DNA from: Actinomycetota bacterium
GTDB lineage: Bacteria > Actinomycetota > Acidimicrobiia > Acidimicrobiales > Acidimicrobiaceae
Assembly: GCA_027366165.1 (NCBI GenBank)
Contig: DAHXKX010000010.1
Span: forward strand, 1-32,930
Length of the DNA stretch: 32,930 bases
Reading direction: 5' to 3'
This document shows positions 28,546-32,930 of this stretch, piece by piece. The translations under genes were made by a program, and so were the position numbers. Position 1 is the stretch's first letter, and each line of letters begins with the position of its first letter. The notes beneath the pieces were generated by a model. The model did not search any database. It saw nothing but the letters and a program-made list of their open reading frames with translations, and was not told where the DNA came from.

Positions 28546-29391
28546 CTATTCAGACATCTCATCCCTCCAACCAATCGGCGTGCTAGCTACTTTCATAGCC
28601 TCAAGTGGATCGATTCTTGGATTCCACTTATTACACGTAATCCTGAGGCCATGTACATGACTAGCTTGATCCGAAGCTAACCAAACGACTGGCGGCCCCA
28701 TAATTTCAGGCGGATTCCGAGGTTGTAATCGGCGACCATCAGGCCGTCGGACTGATGCATCAGTACTCCGCAACTCGCTTTGAGACAAGGTGGTACGTCC
28801 TGGAATCACAACATTTACCGTTATTCCCGAGCCTTCAAGATCACGAGCCATAACTGCGGCCAGCGCCTCCATTGCCGCCTTTGCTGGTCCATAAGGCGTT
28901 CGGCCTTCGCCCAGCATTGTTGGAAAGCTAGTTGTCACCGAAATGATCCGCCCGCGGCCGACCTTTCGCATCTCTTGCACCGCAGCTTTCGACATTAGAA
29001 ATGAACCGATTACATGGACATCTAGAAACCAGCAAAAAGTATCACGGTCGACATCCCAAAACTTCACCAGGCCTTCGGTGGCAACCCTTTTTCGAACCTC
29101 ACGCATTAGTATCCCGGCGTTATTAATCAAGATATCCATCGACCCATAGCGCTCTATGCACATGCCAATAACCATTTGAGCATCGTCATAACTGCGGACA
29201 TCTGCCTTGACAATGGTGACTTTCCCTGTAAATTCTTTGTACCAAGAAGTGTCGGTTTCCACATTTATGTCAGCGATCACCACTGACGCACCCGCTAAGG
29301 CTAAAGCTTTCGACATAGACTCACCTAGCCCTCTTGCACCGCCCGTAACTATTGCTGACTTCCCTGCGAGAGATTGCTGCAAACGAGTCAC
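28546..29391 (-). CDS. SDR family NAD(P)-dependent oxidoreductase
   Basis: TGGARGLGES Rossmann motif, NNAG, YGPAK catalytic YxxxK. Confidence 0.93.
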   Translation of the reverse strand: MTRLQQSLAGKSAIVTGGARGLGESMSKALALAGASVVIADINVETDTSWYKEFTGKVTIVKADVRSYDDAQMVIGMCIERYGSMDILINNAGILMREVRKRVATEGLVKFWDVDRDTFCWFLDVHVIGSFLMSKAAVQEMRKVGRGRIISVTTSFPTMLGEGRTPYGPAKAAMEALAAVMARDLEGSGITVNVVIPGRTTLSQSELRSTDASVRRPDGRRLQPRNPPEIMGPPVVWLASDQASHVHGLRITCNKWNPRIDPLEAMKVASTPIGWRDEMSE

Positions 29392-29405
29392 CCGCTTTCT
29401 GACGA

Positions 29406-31709
29406 CTATAAGAACCCCCGGGGTTCGAGAACATTCACTGCTTGGAATAGGATAAATACTGAAATTCCCATCACTGTGGCACTTGCCACGGCGAACAGAA
29501 GGCGAAACTTCCAGTTAGAAATAACGCGTCGAGTACCTAGACATCCGTAAACGACGCAAAATAATGGAATACCTACTATAAAGCCGAACAGGAGAACTGA
29601 AGATATTGCAAAAAGTACCCATATGAATGCAACAAGCTCTCGGGAATATTGACCGTTGCTGCACCAAGACTCGTCAATAACCGGGCTAATAACGTCTGAA
29701 CTTGTCAGCCAGCTTCCGAGTTTAGTAATTGAAGAAACCCAGCCGATGTCCGCAAGCAATGGGGGACCTGAATCGGTGCCTTGCACCGACCTTCCAACCA
29801 ATTCTTCAGGGGAGACACCAGAGGTCACTTCGAATTTCGAAAGCCTCTGACCCACCTTAACAAGAGGAAGGCTGGATTCTTCTAGATCAACCCGATACAT
29901 ACGTTGTCCTTCGGAATTCTGCCGGTGGCGCAAATACCTCAAAGTGTGTCGGGGAATTTGGCACAGTGCCCCTGTTGCTGCAAGTATGCCGGCGGATTCC
30001 GGGAGTACACCAGTACCTAAACTGAAATGCGTTAGCGAATAAGTAACTGCGGTTAATGCAACGATTGCAGTAACAGTGCTAACAATCAGATCGAGCACTT
30101 GATGGTTACCATCAGAAGTACTTGCTGTCGAAAAGCGCTGTTTCAAAGTTTCTTTGTGCTTGTCGCTAGAGATTCGAGAAGCTCGCCGTTGACGCAAAAT
30201 GTTGATTACTAATACCAACATGGCTAGTGCAAAAATTAGGGACGCATCAGGTCTCTGCCACAAAAAACTTACGCCAGGGTAAAGAGTATGGGTAAGGTAG
30301 ATGTTCGTTTCTACGATGTTTCCAAGAACGAGACCCATTATTAGGCTTGGTAAAGAATACTTTAGGCGTCTGAAGACGAGACCCACCACCGCGATGGCAA
30401 ACATCTCCCACTCGTAAAACGAGGAAACGTTCATAACATAAATACCTATAACAGAGACTGAAATTATGAATGGGAAGATCAGGATTCCTGGTGTTCTGGT
30501 CACTTTGATCAAGATTGGAATCAACAACAGCCCAAATATTGCGCCGAAGATTCCAGCTAGAACTATGATCCATACCATTTCGTATGAAATGACCATATGA
30601 GACTTTACAAAACCAATGCCGACCTGTTGGTCTTGGATCGCTAGCGCGGCAAGAAATAGAGCGCTCGCAGTACCATGCGGGATACCCAAGCCTAAAGTTG
30701 GAACCAATCCACCAGCTTCCTTGGCGATTGATGAGGCCTCGGGTGCAACCACACCTTTCGGAATGCCAGTACCAAACTTTTCCTCATCTTTACTTAACTG
30801 CCTTGTTAGCCCGTACGAAACATAATTTGCAGTAAAACCACCTATACCTGGGATAATGCCACCGATGACACCGACTAATGCACCACCGATAACGACAGTC
30901 CAATTATGCAAAACATCTGACACACCTTGAAAAATCTGAGTCCCAACTCTAGACAGAGCGAAGGTATCACCTCCAACCCCTTCACCTTCTATCACGTCGT
31001 CGTCTCCACGGCTCTTGCTTCCCATAACATTCTTGGCAGATCCAAAGAAAAGAATCATTTGTGGGATCGCAAAAATTCCAATTGCAAACACGCCGAGTGG
31101 TATACCACCAAGCAGGTAAGAACTGCCAAAATCAAACCTCGGAGTTCCAGTAACGGTAGATGTACCAATAGAAGATATGAGAAAGCCCACACCAACTGAA
31201 ACAAGTGACTTGCTGGTCGAGATTTGGCCCTGGGTCGCAACTAAAAACATCGCCAGAGCGACAATTGCCACGTATTCAGGCGGATGGAAGAACGTCGTAA
31301 GAGGTGTAATTGCCTGTAACAATCCCACCATTACCAGCCCGCCTATAACACCGCCCAAAGCTGTCGCTGACGCCGAAATTCCGAGGGCTCTGGCAGCTTC
31401 GCCTTTTTCGGTCATTGGGTAACCGTCAAGTGAAACCGGAAAAGCTTCAGGATGTGCTGGAGAGTTGAGAAGTATCGACGCAATAGAAGCACTAAAAAAA
31501 CTTGCCGCTGCAACGGCAAGGAATAAAACGAGTGTCGCCTGCAGATTAAGTTTGTACACGAATACAAGAGCAATGCTCAGTACTACTGCACCACTCAGCC
31601 CAGGAATTACACCTACAAAAACACCGAGAAGAACACCGCCAATTAAAAGTCCGGCGGCGCCGCCGCTACCAATAGCTTCGTGCAATGCATGGATCAGTTG
31701 TTCTAACAT
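29406..31709 (-). CDS. Tripartite tricarboxylate transporter permease, fused TctA-TctB (copy 1)
   Basis: 767 aa. VFVGVIPGLSGAVVLSIALVFVY, SIASILLNSPAHPEAFPVSLDGYPMTEKGEAARALGISA, GLGIPHGTASALFLAALAI; TctB-like C-terminal TM region. Confidence 0.93.
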   Translation of the reverse strand: MLEQLIHALHEAIGSGGAAGLLIGGVLLGVFVGVIPGLSGAVVLSIALVFVYKLNLQATLVLFLAVAAASFFSASIASILLNSPAHPEAFPVSLDGYPMTEKGEAARALGISASATALGGVIGGLVMVGLLQAITPLTTFFHPPEYVAIVALAMFLVATQGQISTSKSLVSVGVGFLISSIGTSTVTGTPRFDFGSSYLLGGIPLGVFAIGIFAIPQMILFFGSAKNVMGSKSRGDDDVIEGEGVGGDTFALSRVGTQIFQGVSDVLHNWTVVIGGALVGVIGGIIPGIGGFTANYVSYGLTRQLSKDEEKFGTGIPKGVVAPEASSIAKEAGGLVPTLGLGIPHGTASALFLAALAIQDQQVGIGFVKSHMVISYEMVWIIVLAGIFGAIFGLLLIPILIKVTRTPGILIFPFIISVSVIGIYVMNVSSFYEWEMFAIAVVGLVFRRLKYSLPSLIMGLVLGNIVETNIYLTHTLYPGVSFLWQRPDASLIFALAMLVLVINILRQRRASRISSDKHKETLKQRFSTASTSDGNHQVLDLIVSTVTAIVALTAVTYSLTHFSLGTGVLPESAGILAATGALCQIPRHTLRYLRHRQNSEGQRMYRVDLEESSLPLVKVGQRLSKFEVTSGVSPEELVGRSVQGTDSGPPLLADIGWVSSITKLGSWLTSSDVISPVIDESWCSNGQYSRELVAFIWVLFAISSVLLFGFIVGIPLFCVVYGCLGTRRVISNWKFRLLFAVASATVMGISVFILFQAVNVLEPRGFL

Positions 31710-31739
31710 GGATTACAAACCTCGCATCATGGGCGAGAT

Positions 31740-31814
31740 GCAGATCATCGTCCGCGCAACCCCCCGAAATTGTTTGCAGATCTTCGACAAATTGACTGCA
31801 GATTTGACAAAATT
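31740..31814. repeat. Short direct repeats GCAGATCWTCG / GCAGATTTGACAAA upstream of the tctAB copy 1 start
   Basis: GCAGATCATCG (31740), GCAGATCTTCGACAAATT (31776-31793), GCAGATTTGACAAAATT (31798-31814). Confidence 0.4.
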
Positions 31815-32930
31815 ATGAACCAGAACATCCCCCCAGACTCCTATCGATTCAAATACTTATTGCCTAATTCCAACAGCAAACAATCGAAACTTTGCATCAA
31901 CTCCCGTTACTCTCCAGAAGGTAAGAACCAATCCATTCAGCCATGTATGCCATCAGACGACACTGTCCTTCCCCCCGATACAAGAGAGACCAAGAACACG
32001 TCTACACCTAACATTTCATGATTTCACTGCGACTACAACACAGCACGTTACATGGATACTCAGAGTCGTTTATTGAGAATAAATGCCTACACACTTACCA
32101 ACCGTAAATCAATAACAGAACCACTTTCTCGTCCGCTGTGGCAACCGTTAGCAGCATGTTCCACTAATAGCATCACGTATAAAAATCTGAGCATGATTGT
32201 GTTGAACTGCCAGTTCAATATCTCGCTCGTGCTTGATGAAACCAGAAGCCAGACGCGTATCGCGACTTCGGAAACAATGGTCATACCACGCTTACTTGGC
32301 CTCCCGCTATCGCACTCAGCATCCCCATATCCAGCGAGGAAAAGTGTCCATCATCTTGTGTATTATTCTCATGATTGGAGGTCTGCGCGTATCGAAAGCG
32401 TCCAGGTTGCACGTGTGTTACGCCGGCTTTATTGGTAGCAGTGCCGAAGATGATTCTTCGAATTTCGGCCATACTCGCCAGGGGTGACTGTGAAATCTTC
32501 CACTCCCCGCTGCCACACAATTTGGAGAACGCCATACCCTTATGTAGTGCGACAGCCAGCAGAACTCGGTGTTAGTATGTGAATTTCGCGACGAAAGTTT
32601 ATAGTGCTTTTTTATTCAGCTCCATAGCTGATATAAATGCGTGCGATGTGAGGTAGCTTGAACTGTTCCGGAAGTGGAACTTGTCATTCAGCTGACAAAG
32701 CCCACCAGCACCTGCGGGATGGGCAATCGTTTGGGGTGAAGCTGGGAAAAGTACCACGGGTAATCCGTAGTCCCATTTACCGCAATCATATATTGAGTCG
32801 AAAAGCTGGCCCCTTCAATTCGAGTACCCTGAAATTGCAATCTGTCTGATATATTGGGGCAATTCGGCGTTGTTGCCTATGAAGACCCGACACCCCCGAA
32901 GTACGGATTCTAGGTAAGGAGTTGGACAGG

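Noticed and set aside
32233-32487. Possible IS110-type C-terminal remnant (AYLASRYRTQHPHIQRGKVSIILCIILMI)
   Set aside because: Weak resemblance by eye with no supporting upstream transposase domain; needs BLASTX before calling.
1-32930. CRISPR arrays, rRNA, prophage or canonical defence genes
   Set aside because: None seen: no regularly spaced repeats, rRNA-like stretches, or phage, nuclease or toxin-antitoxin signatures in the ORF track.

Overview
The window is probably from an actinobacterium, perhaps an acidophilic Acidimicrobiia-like genome; this is inferred from gene content only. Two regions can be separated. (A) About 1-13.5 kb: a nitrite/sulfite reductase followed by an FrhB-type F420-binding iron-sulfur subunit, bracketed by ~115-bp imperfect direct repeats; an S11 D,D-carboxypeptidase; a TauE/SafE - DUF1634 - GntR operon with a perfect 12-bp palindrome just upstream; a YkuD L,D-transpeptidase; a decayed LytR-CpsA-Psr (LCP) gene; and small hypothetical proteins. 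(B) About 13.5-31.7 kb: a catabolic island almost entirely on the minus strand. It has two matching transporter modules (fused TctA-TctB permease plus TctC lipoprotein), two paralogous bicupins, two single-domain cupins, a tandem pair of divergent M29/NicX-like metalloenzymes, a dienelactone hydrolase, an SDR, and an orphan ParB-like protein with an N-terminal Cys-rich segment. A full-length ISAzo13-like transposase ORF that appears to lack catalytic residues sits in the middle of the island, and an ISL3 remnant plus a long hairpin sits in the second transporter module. The strongest candidate for an undescribed system is this duplicated TTT / bicupin / NicX-like island with its ParB-like protein. 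No substrate can be assigned from sequence alone. All homology calls come from motif recognition by eye; no database search was run.
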